64,000 bases of DNA from Suilimivivens sp963650485 (GCA_963650485.1 CAVJLN010000003.1:22738-86737), one strand, 5' to 3'; positions 17,125 to 26,676 are shown, counted from the stretch's first letter. Made by a program: numbers and translations. The notes: generated by a model from the letters alone, not told the origin.

Positions 17125-18012
17125 ATATTCGAGAGGTGTACAGCCCTCGTATTTCTTAAATAAGGAGATGAAGTGATTCGTATTGTCAATGCCAACCGCA
17201 CTGCCGATTTCATGAATGCGCAGGGAGGTGGTTTCGAGCAGATGGCAGGCGATACGGATTCTCCGCCGGTTCAGGTATTGAAGCGGAGTGATGCCGTAGT
17301 ATGTACCGAACTCCCGGCAGATGCGGTATTTGCTGATATTAAATCTTGTCTCCAGATCGTCAAGTGAGTAATTTTCTTCATAGTGTTCCTCGAACAGGTC
17401 ATGAATCTTTTCTATATAAGATGGAATTTTCCGGAATTCCTGTTCCTTCTTTAAAAATCCAATGGTATATTCGGTCAGCAGATGATTCAGAAGATCGCTG
17501 GCACGAAGCTGTGAAATCGTTGTTTTTTCACCAATCAGGTATAAAAGCTTTTCCAGATGTAAAACATATTCAGAGTGAGCCGTCGTGTCCAGAATACAGA
17601 AGGACTCCTCTGTAATCAGGCTTAACAAGTCGGAAGCCTGTGCATGGTCAAAAAATAAAACCTGATATTTCCAGGGACTTACCGCAATGTCAATCCGGAA
17701 ACGCTGCCTGCAGTTGAACAGAAGCAGGGAGTTCTCGGTCAGGGAAATAACATGCTGGTTGATGAGCAGCTTGCCGCAGCCTGCTGTGGTGTACAGAAGC
17801 AGAAAGCAGGGAAGCTCCTGAATATCAAAGGACCAGGAATTACGGACAGCAAGATTTCCGCCGGAGTAAAAGTCAGAAGCTGTCTTGACTGCAATCTGTT
17901 CGTCCGTCGTAAAAAGATGTCCGAGGAAGTCCTCGGGCTTCATCGAGGATGAAGTTTTGGGTGTGGATAATAAAGCCTTTTTAAATATAGAAGTAAAGTC
18001 TGCTGTATTCAT
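17101..18012 (-). CDS. AraC-family transcriptional regulator
   Basis: 303 residues. An N-terminal cupin-like sugar-sensing part (~30-170) precedes a C-terminal double helix-turn-helix (~205-300), with the first HTH near FNISKYRICREFGTYYGITPLQYLN and the family tail GIDNTNHFISLFKKYEGCTPLEY. It is transcribed away from the binding-protein gene, the standard place for an activator of the transporter. Two CTAAATATAG repeats 20 bases apart at 18086-18115 are candidate binding sites. ATG at 18012 with AAGG upstream is preferred to a TTG at 18048. Confidence 0.88.
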   Translation of the reverse strand: MNTADFTSIFKKALLSTPKTSSSMKPEDFLGHLFTTDEQIAVKTASDFYSGGNLAVRNSWSFDIQELPCFLLLYTTAGCGKLLINQHVISLTENSLLLFNCRQRFRIDIAVSPWKYQVLFFDHAQASDLLSLITEESFCILDTTAHSEYVLHLEKLLYLIGEKTTISQLRASDLLNHLLTEYTIGFLKKEQEFRKIPSYIEKIHDLFEEHYEENYSLDDLETRFNISKYRICREFGTYYGITPLQYLNRRRIRIACHLLETTSLRIHEIGSAVGIDNTNHFISLFKKYEGCTPLEYKTRELAP

Positions 18013-18389
18013 AAACCTTATTATAGAGAAAATAATTTGAATATGCAATTGCAGATCCGACAGGCTCCACCTGGATTTCGGATACCTAAATATAGATCTG
18101 AATCACTAAATATAGTTTTTAAAGCTAAAAAATAAGAAATTAATTAATTTTAATCTCTCAAAGTAAACGATTAAGTAGATTTTAAGGGGTAGAATATAGA
18201 TAAAATGTACAAAAAAACACCCTAGGAATTGTAAAAAAAGAAGAAATGAATAAAATGAACAAGAATATAATATAAATAGCAATAATAAGTGATGATTAAA
18301 AAAATAAATTAAATATAATTTAAATTAAGTTACAAACGTAGCTTACAGGACAAACAAACTTTGTTCAGAAAAAAGGAGGAAAACTTATT
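18013..18389. promoter_or_regulatory. AT-rich divergent control region of the transporter
   Basis: This 377-base gap is very AT-rich and lacks genes. CTAAATATAG occurs twice in direct orientation, at 18086-18095 and 18106-18115, exactly 20 bases (two turns) apart, the typical arrangement for an AraC dimer. TATAAT at 18314-18319 is a possible -10 without a good -35, which suits an activator-dependent promoter. An AT palindromic run near 18305-18330 resembles the AT-only sequence over the GH36 promoter and may be a shared LacI site. The ribosome site AAAGGAGG lies at 18372-18379. Confidence 0.55.
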
Positions 18390-19850
18390 ATGAAACTGAA
18401 AAAGGTTTTAGCAGTCTGCCTTGCAACAGCCATGACATTTTCTATGGTAGCATGTGGCGGAACAAGCACAGACTCAACTGCTGATACTACAGCAGACACA
18501 GAAACAACAGAAGAAGCTACTGATGAAGCAGCTACAGAAGAAACAACCGAAACTGCTGATGCAGAAGCTACAGAGGATGACGGAGCACTTACCTACTCCA
18601 ACATCACCTTAGGCGAGGATTACACAGACCTTACCACAACAATTAAGTGGATTCATCACAAGACTGACCGTGCTGAGGACGGAACAATTGATGAGATGAT
18701 CGCAGCATTCAACGAAGAATATCCGAACATCACTGTTGAAGCAGAAGCAATTACCGGTTACGCAGACGATGCTCTTCTTCGTCTTTCTACCGGCGACTGG
18801 GGTGATATCATGTTTATCCCTGCAGTAGATAAGGTTGACTACTCAACATACTTCATGCCTCTTGACGATTATGACACTCTTTCCCAGAGCCTGAACTTCA
18901 TATCTGCTCATACAGTAGATGGCAAGTCTTATGGTATTCCTTACATGGCTGGTGCAAACGGTATCGTTTACAACAAGGCAGTATTTGAGAAGGCTGGTAT
19001 CACCGAGCTTCCTACTACTCCTGATGAATTCATCGCTGACCTTCAGTTAATCAAGGACAACACCGACGCAATTCCTCTTTACACCAACTATGCAGCAGGC
19101 TGGACCATGGGTGCATGGGATGCTTATGTAGGTGTTGTTTCTAATGGTGATGATACTTATATTAACCAGAAGTTCGTTCACACCGCTGAGCCTTTCAAGG
19201 ACAATGGCGATGGAACCGGCGCATACGCTGTATACAAGATCCTTTACGATGCAGTTTCTGATGGCTTAATCGAAGACGATTACACCACAACTGACTGGGA
19301 AGGTTCCAAGGGTATGCTGAACAGAGGTGAAATCGGATGTATGGTACTTGGTTCTTGGGCTTATGCTCAGATGGTAGCAGCAGATGAGCACGGTGAAGAT
19401 ATCGGATATATGCCGTTCCCGATGACCGTTAACGGAACACAGTATGTACAGGCTGGTGGTGACTACAGCTTCGCAATCAACGTTAACTCTTCCGATGACA
19501 ACAAGGCAGCTTCCTTAGTATTTATTAAGTGGATGACCGAGAAGTCCGGATGGTGCTACAACGAAGGCGGTTACTCTGTAGTTAAGGGCGGCGAGAATCC
19601 GGAAATGTATTCTGCATTTGATGGATGTACCGTATTACCTGATCAGGATGCACTTGCTGGAGAAGAAAATCTTCTTAACGATATGAACGCTGAATCCGAG
19701 CTTTCCTTCAATGCAGGTGGTAACGATAAGGTTCAGAGAATTGTTGAAGCAGCAGCTACAGGATCTGAAACATTTGATGACATTATGGCAGACTGGACTA
19801 CAGCTTGGAACGATGCTCAGGAAGAACTTGGAGTAGAAGTTAAGTACTAA
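18390..19850 (+). CDS. ABC transporter sugar-binding lipoprotein
   Basis: 486 residues. The signal peptide ends in the lipobox SMVAC (Cys at about 22), followed by a long Thr/Glu/Asp-rich linker (about 23-65) and a family 1 extracellular solute-binding domain. Its place ahead of two permeases in a GH130/epimerase locus points to beta-mannan oligosaccharides as ligand, as for the R. intestinalis mannan-binding protein. No ATPase gene is near, so the importer probably shares a general MsmX-type ATPase. It is separated from the permeases by a hairpin, which would keep the binding protein in excess. Confidence 0.9.
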   Translation: MKLKKVLAVCLATAMTFSMVACGGTSTDSTADTTADTETTEEATDEAATEETTETADAEATEDDGALTYSNITLGEDYTDLTTTIKWIHHKTDRAEDGTIDEMIAAFNEEYPNITVEAEAITGYADDALLRLSTGDWGDIMFIPAVDKVDYSTYFMPLDDYDTLSQSLNFISAHTVDGKSYGIPYMAGANGIVYNKAVFEKAGITELPTTPDEFIADLQLIKDNTDAIPLYTNYAAGWTMGAWDAYVGVVSNGDDTYINQKFVHTAEPFKDNGDGTGAYAVYKILYDAVSDGLIEDDYTTTDWEGSKGMLNRGEIGCMVLGSWAYAQMVAADEHGEDIGYMPFPMTVNGTQYVQAGGDYSFAINVNSSDDNKAASLVFIKWMTEKSGWCYNEGGYSVVKGGENPEMYSAFDGCTVLPDQDALAGEENLLNDMNAESELSFNAGGNDKVQRIVEAAATGSETFDDIMADWTTAWNDAQEELGVEVKY

Positions 19851-19882
19851 TCCATAGATTCGTTCATTACAAGTAAATCAAT

Positions 19883-19917
19883 GAGCCAAGGGGAGTTCTC
19901 TCCTTGGCTCGATTTAT
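19883..19917 (+). terminator. Hairpin between binding protein and permease genes (attenuator)
   Basis: GAGCCAAGG (19883-19891) pairs with CCTTGGCTC (19902-19910), followed by GATTTAT. The T-run is weak, so this is more likely partial termination or transcript stabilisation than a full stop. The permease ribosome site GGGAGG lies 10 bases further on. Confidence 0.6.
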
Positions 19918-19932
19918 AAAGGGAGGTCACAG

Positions 19933-20937
19933 ATGGCGGCAACTAATATTACGACTAAAAAACAGAAAAGATCGTTTGGCGAGTGGGCCAGAAGCAGAGA
20001 CGGACAAAAGGTATTTGTTATGATTGCCTTTCTGATTGTCCCGTTGGTATTGCTGCTTGTATTTACCTATCTGCCGTTTGCTGAGATGGTAAGCTACAGC
20101 TTTTATAACATGAAATATACCGGTGCCCGTAAGTTTGTTGGGTGGAAAAATTACATCAAGGTGTTTCAGAGAAGTGACTGCTTCGGAGCACTGAAGCTGA
20201 GTGTGTACTACATGCTTGGATCTGTAGTGCAGCTGGCAATCGCATTGTATCTTGCTACAATGCTGAGTTTCAAAACCAAATTTGGCGATATCTTCAAGGG
20301 ATTTATGTTCTTCCCGTTCCTGATTAACGGTATTGCGGTTGGTTTTATTTTTAAGTTCTTCTACACCAGAGGCTTTGTATTTGATACCGTGCTTCAGTGG
20401 TGTGGATTCCAGTTGGATAATCTTCCGTACTGGCTGAAGGACCAGAGCATCAACAACTACTCTCTGGTGGCAACCTCCGTATGGCGTTATTTCGGACAGA
20501 ACATGGTATTGTTCATCGGAGCGATCATGTCCGTGGATCCGGAGCTGTATGAAGCCTCCATGCTGGACGGTGCAAATAAATGGCATCAGTTCTTATACAT
20601 TATTTTACCGAGCATCAAGACAATCCTGACTCTGAATGTCATCCTTTCCATTACCGGATCCTTAAGCGCATTTGAGCCTCCTTACGTTATTACCGATGGT
20701 GCGAACGGAACAGGTACCTACTTCGTTATTATGCATCAGATCGCGCATACACAGCAAAAGGTAGGTCTGGCATCGGCAATGGCAGTGGTGCTCCTGTCCA
20801 TCATACTGATTGTAACGGTGGCACAGAAGCTGTTCTTCAAGTATGTCTTCAAGAATTCGGAAGATGAGGATATTAATGCAGCAGTTAAGAGAGAAAAGAA
20901 GCTGGCAAAGCTTGCTGCAAAGAAGGAGGGAAGATAA
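19933..20937 (+). CDS. ABC transporter permease (MalF/UgpA type)
   Basis: 334 residues with about six membrane helices after a basic cytoplasmic N-terminus. The EAA loop that contacts the ATPase is clear: YEASMLDGANKWHQFLYIILP (about 197-217). The first of two paired permeases of a CUT1-type carbohydrate importer; it works with the binding protein upstream and the permease downstream. The C-terminal tail is Lys-rich. Its stop codon is one base before the next ATG. Confidence 0.92.
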   Translation: MAATNITTKKQKRSFGEWARSRDGQKVFVMIAFLIVPLVLLLVFTYLPFAEMVSYSFYNMKYTGARKFVGWKNYIKVFQRSDCFGALKLSVYYMLGSVVQLAIALYLATMLSFKTKFGDIFKGFMFFPFLINGIAVGFIFKFFYTRGFVFDTVLQWCGFQLDNLPYWLKDQSINNYSLVATSVWRYFGQNMVLFIGAIMSVDPELYEASMLDGANKWHQFLYIILPSIKTILTLNVILSITGSLSAFEPPYVITDGANGTGTYFVIMHQIAHTQQKVGLASAMAVVLLSIILIVTVAQKLFFKYVFKNSEDEDINAAVKREKKLAKLAAKKEGR

Positions 20938-20938
20938 G

Positions 20939-21787
20939 ATGACCGTATTTGGATATATTAAAAAATTCATTCTGATCTTTTTAAAGTATGCGTCACTGGT
21001 TTTCTTTTCGCTGGTAGCGCTTATTCCGCTGGTTTCCTGTGTGGTAACCGCATTTAAGCCGGATGCAGAATATAACAGCACCAATGTTATGACCCTCCCT
21101 TCAAGCTGGTTATACTTTGATAATTTCATAAGTGCTTTTAAAAAGGCCGGAATGGGCAGAGCGTTTATTAACTCAACGATCATCCTTGTTTGCGTATTGG
21201 TTTTGTCCGTATTTATCGGAACACAGCTGGCTTATGTACTGAACCGTTTTGAGTTCTTTGGAAATGGGCTGATCCGTAATCTGTTCCTAGTTGCCTGCCA
21301 GCTTCCCGGTGTAGCAATGCAGATCGCGGTTTACGAAATGATGTATAAGTTAGGCTTCATCAATAATATGTTTGGCTATATCCTGATGACCTGTGGTACC
21401 GATGTTATTTCGATTTATATTTACATCCAGTTCTTTGAGAATATTGACTATTCACTGGATGAATCGGCAATCATGGATGGTGCATCTTACTTCACCATTT
21501 TCTACAGAATTCTGCTTCCTCTGTTGAAGCCTGCGATTGTTACTGCATGTATTCTGAAGGGTGTTGGTACCTACAACGAATACTACAATGCAAACCTTTA
21601 TCTGCAGGATAAGAAGAAATATGCGACGGTAGCAACCTCCCTGTATACCTTCGTGGGTCCTTTGGGAAGCAAGTACAACCTGATTTGTGCCGGTGTTATT
21701 ATTTCACTTCTGCCGGCATTGATTGTATTTATTACCTGCCAGAAGCAGATTTATTCCGGATTGACAGCCGGAGCTGTTAAGGGTTAA
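20939..21787 (+). CDS. ABC transporter permease (MalG/UgpE type)
   Basis: 282 residues, six membrane helices, with the EAA loop DESAIMDGASYFTIFYRILLP. The second CUT1 permease. ATG at 20939 is chosen because GAAGGAGGGA lies just upstream and the hydrophobic start follows directly; a longer in-frame opening from 20843 would only add a charged stretch overlapping the previous gene. Two hairpins follow before the epimerase gene. Confidence 0.92.
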   Translation: MTVFGYIKKFILIFLKYASLVFFSLVALIPLVSCVVTAFKPDAEYNSTNVMTLPSSWLYFDNFISAFKKAGMGRAFINSTIILVCVLVLSVFIGTQLAYVLNRFEFFGNGLIRNLFLVACQLPGVAMQIAVYEMMYKLGFINNMFGYILMTCGTDVISIYIYIQFFENIDYSLDESAIMDGASYFTIFYRILLPLLKPAIVTACILKGVGTYNEYYNANLYLQDKKKYATVATSLYTFVGPLGSKYNLICAGVIISLLPALIVFITCQKQIYSGLTAGAVKG

Positions 21788-21794
21788 GAAAACC

Positions 21795-21836
21795 ATTCAG
21801 AGTCTCAGGAATTGGATGAGACTCTGAATCGTTCTT
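21795..21836 (+). terminator. Strong hairpin after the permease genes
   Basis: ATTCAGAGTCTCA (21795-21807) and TGAGACTCTGAAT (21817-21829) form a perfect 13-bp stem with a 9-base loop, followed by CGTTCTT. It begins 8 bases after the permease stop. The T-run is short, so it may act mainly as a 3' stabiliser. Confidence 0.6.
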
Positions 21837-21855
21837 ATGTTGCTATGCATATGAG

Positions 21856-21879
21856 AAAATGATCCGGTGGATCATTTTT
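21856..21879 (+). terminator. Rho-independent terminator before the epimerase gene
   Basis: AAAATGATCC (21856-21865) pairs with GGATCATTTT (21869-21878) around a 3-base loop and runs into T residues. It divides the transporter unit from the enzyme unit, implying a separate promoter in 21880-21944. The sequence GTAACGGTTGAGTTAC (21907-21922), a short GTAAC inverted repeat, lies in that gap. Confidence 0.75.
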
Positions 21880-21944
21880 GAGTTATGAATAATTATCATA
21901 GAAAGAGTAACGGTTGAGTTACCGAATTTAATGGAGGCGGAATT

Positions 21945-23129
21945 ATGATGGTGAATGAAATTCAGGATCATCTTACGCAAACAATTATTCCCTTTTGGAA
22001 GAAATTAAGAGACAATGAGCATGGCGGATATTACGGCTATATGACCTACGATCTTGCAGTAGATAAAGAAGCAGTAAAGGGTTGTATCCTGAACAGCCGT
22101 ATCATGTGGTTCTTCTCTAACGCATACACACTGCTTAAGGACGAGTCCCTTCTGGACGAAGCGAAACATGCCTATGAGTTCTTGAAGACCTGCTGTCTGG
22201 ATCGTGAGAACGGTGGAATCTTCTGGTCCATCCAGTATGACGGAAAGCCGGAGGACACTACGAAACACACCTATAATCAGGCGTTTGCAATCTATGCATT
22301 GAGCTCATACTACGAAGCGTCCGGTGATGAAGAAGCATTGAACATTGCCAAAGAGTTATACAGCATTATTGAAAATAAATGTACCGATGAAGTCGGATAT
22401 CTGGAAGCCTTTGATAAGGAATTCCATCTGATCGAGAACGACAAGTTATCCGAAAACGGTGTTATTGCAGATAAAACGATGAATACTCTGCTCCATGTGT
22501 TTGAAGCATATACCGAGCTTTATCGTGTGGCAAAGCTGCCGGAAGTGGCAGAAAGCCTTAAGTGGATCATGGACACCTTTGCAACGAAGGTATATAATCC
22601 TGAGCTTCATCGCCAGGAGGTTTTCTTCGATGCAAACATGAATACCATTATTGACCTTCATTCCTACGGACATGATATTGAAACGGCATGGTTAATGGAC
22701 CGCGGCATCGAAGTCCTTGGAGATCCGAAGTATGAAGCGCTTCTTTCTCCGATTACGAAGGATTTGACCGCCCAGATTTACAAGGTTGCGTTTGACGGAC
22801 ATTCTCTGGCAAATGAGTGTGAAAAGGGCGTTGTAAATACGCATCGTATCTGGTGGGTACAGGCTGAAACAGTTGTTGGATTCTTAAACGGATATGAGAA
22901 GGATCCATTGAGAACCGAATATCTGGAGGCAGCGAAGAGTGAATGGCAGTTTATTAAGGATCATGTCATTGATAAGCGTGCAGGCTCTGAGTGGTTCTGG
23001 GAAGTAGACCCGGAAGGAAAGCCTTACGAGGGAAGACCGATTGTAGAGCCTTGGAAGTGCCCGTATCATAACGGAAGAATGTGTTTCGAGGTAATTAAGA
23101 GATCCCGCAAAGAAGGAGGAAAATTCTAA
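21945..23129 (+). CDS. Cellobiose 2-epimerase-type N-acylglucosamine 2-epimerase family enzyme
   Basis: 394 residues, an (alpha/alpha)6 barrel. Three histidines fall where characterised cellobiose 2-epimerases have theirs: His184 (MNTLLHV), His243 (SYGHDIETAWL) and His375 (CPYHNGRM). In mannan loci this enzyme converts the reducing-end mannose of beta-1,4-mannobiose to glucose, giving 4-O-beta-D-mannosyl-D-glucose for the next gene's enzyme. It is cytoplasmic, with no signal peptide. GGAGG precedes the ATG-ATG start. The next ATG follows its stop by 2 bases, so the pair is translationally coupled. Confidence 0.92.
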   Translation: MMVNEIQDHLTQTIIPFWKKLRDNEHGGYYGYMTYDLAVDKEAVKGCILNSRIMWFFSNAYTLLKDESLLDEAKHAYEFLKTCCLDRENGGIFWSIQYDGKPEDTTKHTYNQAFAIYALSSYYEASGDEEALNIAKELYSIIENKCTDEVGYLEAFDKEFHLIENDKLSENGVIADKTMNTLLHVFEAYTELYRVAKLPEVAESLKWIMDTFATKVYNPELHRQEVFFDANMNTIIDLHSYGHDIETAWLMDRGIEVLGDPKYEALLSPITKDLTAQIYKVAFDGHSLANECEKGVVNTHRIWWVQAETVVGFLNGYEKDPLRTEYLEAAKSEWQFIKDHVIDKRAGSEWFWEVDPEGKPYEGRPIVEPWKCPYHNGRMCFEVIKRSRKEGGKF

Positions 23130-23131
23130 CA

Positions 23132-24304
23132 ATGAATAAGCATTATGAGATTGAGTCAGCCAAGCTTGAACTGCTCATCAACCGTAAAAACGAGATCGAT
23201 CCTGATTTTTACAATGGTATTTATGACAAGTACAAATATCCGGTATTAACCAGAGAGCATGCGCCATTAATCTGGCAGTATGATTTCAATCCGGAAACAA
23301 ACCCTTATTTCATGAAGCGTCTCGGAATCAATGCAGTTCTGAATTCCGGAGCAATTGAATTAAACGGTAAGTATTATCTGGTAGCCAGAGTGGAAGGCGA
23401 TGATCGTAAGTCCTTCTTCGCAGTGGCAGAAAGTGACAGTCCGGTGGATGGATTCCGTTTCTGGGATTATCCGATTCTTCTTCCCGATACCTGTCCGGAA
23501 GAAACCAATGTATATGACATGCGTCTTACCAAGCATGAAGATGGCTACATCTACGGTGTATTCTGTTCCGAAAGCAAGGATACTTCCGTAAGTGATCTTT
23601 CCGCAGCAGTTGCAGCAGCGGGTATCGTAAGAACCAAGGACTTAAAGACCTGGGAACGACTTGACAATTTAACCACGCTTCATTCTCCCCAGCAGAGAAA
23701 TGTTGTTCTTCATCCGGAATTTGTAAATGGCAAGTATGCATTCTACACCAGACCGATGGATGATTTTATTGACACCGGATCAGGCGGCGGTATTGGATTT
23801 GGCTTATGCGATGATATCGAGCATGCAGTCATTGATGAAGAAAAGATGACCAGCTTGCGTAAGTATCACACCATTACCGAGGTAAAGAACGGCGCAGGTG
23901 CTGTTCCGATCAAGACCGAAAAGGGATGGATTCATATTGCACATGGCGTCCGTAACACGGCAGCAGGACTCCGTTATGTTATTTATGCATTTGCAACAGA
24001 CTTAAACGATCCCTCCAAGGTGATTGCAGAACCTTCCGGAATGCTGATCGGACCCAGAGGTGCAGAAAGAGTCGGAGACGTTTCCAACGTTGTGTTCACC
24101 AACGGTGCAATTGCAACAGAAAACGGCAATGTCTATATTTACTATGCATCCAGTGATACCAGAATGCATGTTGCATCCACAACGATTGATAAGTTGATGG
24201 ATTATGTATTTAATACTCCGAAGGATCCGCTTCGTTCGGTAGAATGCGTTGCACAGAGATGTGACCTTGTAAAGAAGAATCTGGAATATCTGAATCGTAA
24301 ATAA
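23132..24304 (+). CDS. GH130 4-O-beta-D-mannosyl-D-glucose phosphorylase
   Basis: 390 residues, the size of GH130_1 mannosylglucose phosphorylases. A five-bladed propeller is expected; the catalytic Asp is Asp129 in NVYDMRL, near the position known for the Bacteroides fragilis enzyme. It cleaves mannosylglucose with phosphate to alpha-mannose-1-phosphate and glucose. Coupling to the epimerase gene upstream fits that substrate. GAAGGAGG lies inside the end of the epimerase gene. Subfamily is assigned from length, motif and context. Confidence 0.92.
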   Translation: MNKHYEIESAKLELLINRKNEIDPDFYNGIYDKYKYPVLTREHAPLIWQYDFNPETNPYFMKRLGINAVLNSGAIELNGKYYLVARVEGDDRKSFFAVAESDSPVDGFRFWDYPILLPDTCPEETNVYDMRLTKHEDGYIYGVFCSESKDTSVSDLSAAVAAAGIVRTKDLKTWERLDNLTTLHSPQQRNVVLHPEFVNGKYAFYTRPMDDFIDTGSGGGIGFGLCDDIEHAVIDEEKMTSLRKYHTITEVKNGAGAVPIKTEKGWIHIAHGVRNTAAGLRYVIYAFATDLNDPSKVIAEPSGMLIGPRGAERVGDVSNVVFTNGAIATENGNVYIYYASSDTRMHVASTTIDKLMDYVFNTPKDPLRSVECVAQRCDLVKKNLEYLNRK

Positions 24305-24351
24305 TGAGCTGCGGCTCATACAAAGTATGAACCAACAGAAAGGAAAAGAAA

Positions 24352-25374
24352 ATGAGCGAATTAAAAATGATTGCCCCTCCTGTTAAGAATGTTCCTTGGC
24401 AGGAAAGACCCGCAAATTTAACAGGAGCACCGATCTGGAGATATACAGAAAACCCGATTATCGGAAGAAATCCGGTAGAGGGTGTTGCGAGAATCTTTAA
24501 CAGTGCGGTAATGCCTTACGGCGATGAATTCATCGGTGTGTTCCGTGGAGAGCAGACAAACGGTATCCCTTATATCTATATGGGAAGAAGCAAGGATGCC
24601 ATTCACTGGGATTTCGATAAGGAAAAGATTCCTTTTGTAAACGAAAAGGGAGAACCCTTCATGCCCAGATATGCCTATGACCCGAGACTTGTAAAGGTGG
24701 AAGACACCTATTACATTATCTGGTGCCAGGATTTTTACGGTGCTTCCATTGGTATGGCGAAGACCACAGATTTCAAGACCTTCACAAGACTGGAGAATCC
24801 GTTCATTCCTTACAACAGAAATGCCGTATTATTCCCTCGTAAGATTAACGGCAACTACATGCTGTTAAGCAGACCTTCCGACAGTGGACATACACCGTTT
24901 GGTGATATTTTCTTAAGCGAAAGCCCGGATCTGGTATACTGGGGCAAGCACAGACATGTAATGAGTCAGGGAAGCGAATGGTGGGAATCTGTCAAAATCG
25001 GCGGTGGCGCTGCCCCGATCGAGACAAGCGAAGGCTGGCTGCTGTTCTATCATGGCGTAAGCGGAACCTGTAACGGATTTGTTTACTCCATCGGTGGTGC
25101 AATCCTTGATCTTGAGAATCCTTCTATTGTAAAATATCGTTGTGAGACCTTCCTGCTTACTCCGGAAGAGTGGTATGAGGAAAGAGGCTTCGTTCCTAAC
25201 GTATGTTTCCCCTGTGCAACGATTCATGATCCGGAAACCGGAAGAATTGCAATCTATTATGGCTGTGCAGACAGCTATGTAGGCCTTGCCTTTACCCAGT
25301 TCGAGGATATTGTTGCTTACATTAAGGAGCACAGCAAATTAACGGAAACAGATACAGAAATCGGTATCAGATAG
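24352..25374 (+). CDS. GH130 beta-1,4-mannooligosaccharide phosphorylase
   Basis: 340 residues, shorter than its neighbour and like GH130_2 enzymes such as RaMP2. The catalytic Asp is Asp110 in YAYDPRLVK, and the GGGAAPIETSEGWLLFYHG phosphate-site region is present. It removes mannose from the non-reducing end of manno-oligosaccharides as mannose-1-phosphate. AAAGGAAAAG precedes the ATG. Its stop TAG lies in ATAGTTAC, which resembles the end of the dispersed GTAAC repeat. Confidence 0.9.
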   Translation: MSELKMIAPPVKNVPWQERPANLTGAPIWRYTENPIIGRNPVEGVARIFNSAVMPYGDEFIGVFRGEQTNGIPYIYMGRSKDAIHWDFDKEKIPFVNEKGEPFMPRYAYDPRLVKVEDTYYIIWCQDFYGASIGMAKTTDFKTFTRLENPFIPYNRNAVLFPRKINGNYMLLSRPSDSGHTPFGDIFLSESPDLVYWGKHRHVMSQGSEWWESVKIGGGAAPIETSEGWLLFYHGVSGTCNGFVYSIGGAILDLENPSIVKYRCETFLLTPEEWYEERGFVPNVCFPCATIHDPETGRIAIYYGCADSYVGLAFTQFEDIVAYIKEHSKLTETDTEIGIR

Positions 25375-25407
25375 TTACAATAGTTACAAAGAATGTAAGA
25401 AAGACCG

Positions 25408-25450
25408 GAAAGGCCTGTTGCAAAGCAGGCCTTTCTGAATAGTTATTTAT
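25408..25450 (+). terminator. Terminator after the GH130 genes, ending in a GTAAC-type repeat end
   Basis: GAAAGGCCTG (25408-25417) pairs with CAGGCCTTTC (25426-25435) around an 8-base loop. The following sequence TCTGAATAGTTAT matches the right end of the dispersed repeat (TCTGAATAGTTAC) in 12 of 13 bases and leads into an AT-rich run. Confidence 0.65.
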
Positions 25451-25479
25451 TTTCCATAGAAAAGGTTGGAGAGGTGTCT

Positions 25480-26619
25480 ATGAGATATCCGGTAGATTTT
25501 GAAAAGGGTGAGTTAAACAGAGGTAACTGGAAGCGTATTAAAGAATGCATGAAAAAGGCAGAAGCAGGAAAGCCGGTTAAGGTTGGATTCCTTGGTGGCT
25601 CCATCACACAGGGCAGTCTGTCTTCCACACCTGAAACATGCTATGCTTATCTGGTATATAAGTGGTGGAAGGAAAAATTCCCCGAGAGTCAGATAGAGTA
25701 TATCAATGCAGGAATTGGAGGTACCAGCTCACAGTTTGGTGTATCCAGAGTGGAGCAGCACTTATTACAGAAGAAGCCTGACTTTATTCTGATTGAGTTT
25801 GCAGTAAATGATGATAACAATGAATTTTTCAGAGAGACCTATGAAGGTCTGATACGGAAGGTTTATGGTGATGAAAGTGCACCGGCGGTTCTTTTAATGA
25901 ACAACGTCCGGTATGATGACGGAAGCAGTGCAGAGGATCAGCATGCAGCAGTAGCACGTGCCTACCAGCTTCCTATGGTCAGTATGAAGAGTACTATTCT
26001 GCCTCCGGTAAAATCCGGACAGATTAAGAATCGTGAAATTACTCCGGATGATCTTCATCCGAATGATGACGGTCATGCCCTGGTTGCAAAGGTCATTACC
26101 ACATTCTTAGAGAAAATTTATCAGGATCGTAAGGAGGAAGAAGCAGCTCCTGACTTTAACGGGAAAACACTTCCGAGCCCGATTACTGCCAATGAGTATG
26201 AGAATTCGGTACGATATAAAAATTATAACAGTACGCCGGTTCTGAATGGTTTCCGGGAGGATCCCAATAAGAAGAAGGAATTCCTGGATATTTTCAGTGG
26301 AGGCTTTATTGCTTCCAACGTGGGAGATGAGATCTCCTTTGATGTGGAAGCAACAGGAATAGCGATCCAGTATCGCAAAACGATCCACAGACCGACTCCG
26401 ATTGCAGAGGTCATTGTGGATGGAGACGAAAGCACGAGAACTGTCCTTGACGGAAACTTCGAGGAAGACTGGGGGGACTGCCTGTTTATTCAGACGATAA
26501 CCCGGCACACCGAGCTTAAAAAGCATCATGTACAGATCCGTATCATAGAAAACCATGAGGACGATCAGGTACCGTTCTATCTGGTATCTGTGATTGGCTC
26601 CAAAGGACCGGATGCGTAA
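25480..26619 (+). CDS. SGNH mannan O-acetylesterase, CE17-like, with C-terminal beta domain
   Basis: 379 residues. The SGNH hydrolase domain (~30-215) shows the block residues: Ser41 in GGSITQG, Gly in NAGIGGTSS (76-84), Asn110 in FAVND, and Asp190/His193 in DDLHPN. The C-terminal ~140 residues form a likely beta-sandwich, consistent with the CBM35-type domain in the R. intestinalis 2-O-acetylmannan esterase of CE17. It lacks a signal peptide, so it acts on imported acetylated oligosaccharides. ATG at 25480 with GGAGAGG is chosen over an in-frame GTG six bases earlier. CE2 is an alternative, but its domain order is reversed. Confidence 0.85.
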   Translation: MRYPVDFEKGELNRGNWKRIKECMKKAEAGKPVKVGFLGGSITQGSLSSTPETCYAYLVYKWWKEKFPESQIEYINAGIGGTSSQFGVSRVEQHLLQKKPDFILIEFAVNDDNNEFFRETYEGLIRKVYGDESAPAVLLMNNVRYDDGSSAEDQHAAVARAYQLPMVSMKSTILPPVKSGQIKNREITPDDLHPNDDGHALVAKVITTFLEKIYQDRKEEEAAPDFNGKTLPSPITANEYENSVRYKNYNSTPVLNGFREDPNKKKEFLDIFSGGFIASNVGDEISFDVEATGIAIQYRKTIHRPTPIAEVIVDGDESTRTVLDGNFEEDWGDCLFIQTITRHTELKKHHVQIRIIENHEDDQVPFYLVSVIGSKGPDA

Positions 26620-26676
26620 GAAATCCATAATCCGGCAGATTCGTCTGATGAGAAGCTTACACTGTAAAGTAATAGA

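Noticed and set aside
18240..18330. Several TATAAT-like hexamers as separate promoters of the binding-protein gene
   Set aside because: The stretch is so AT-rich that -10-like hexamers are expected by chance; only the position at 18314 was mentioned, at low weight.
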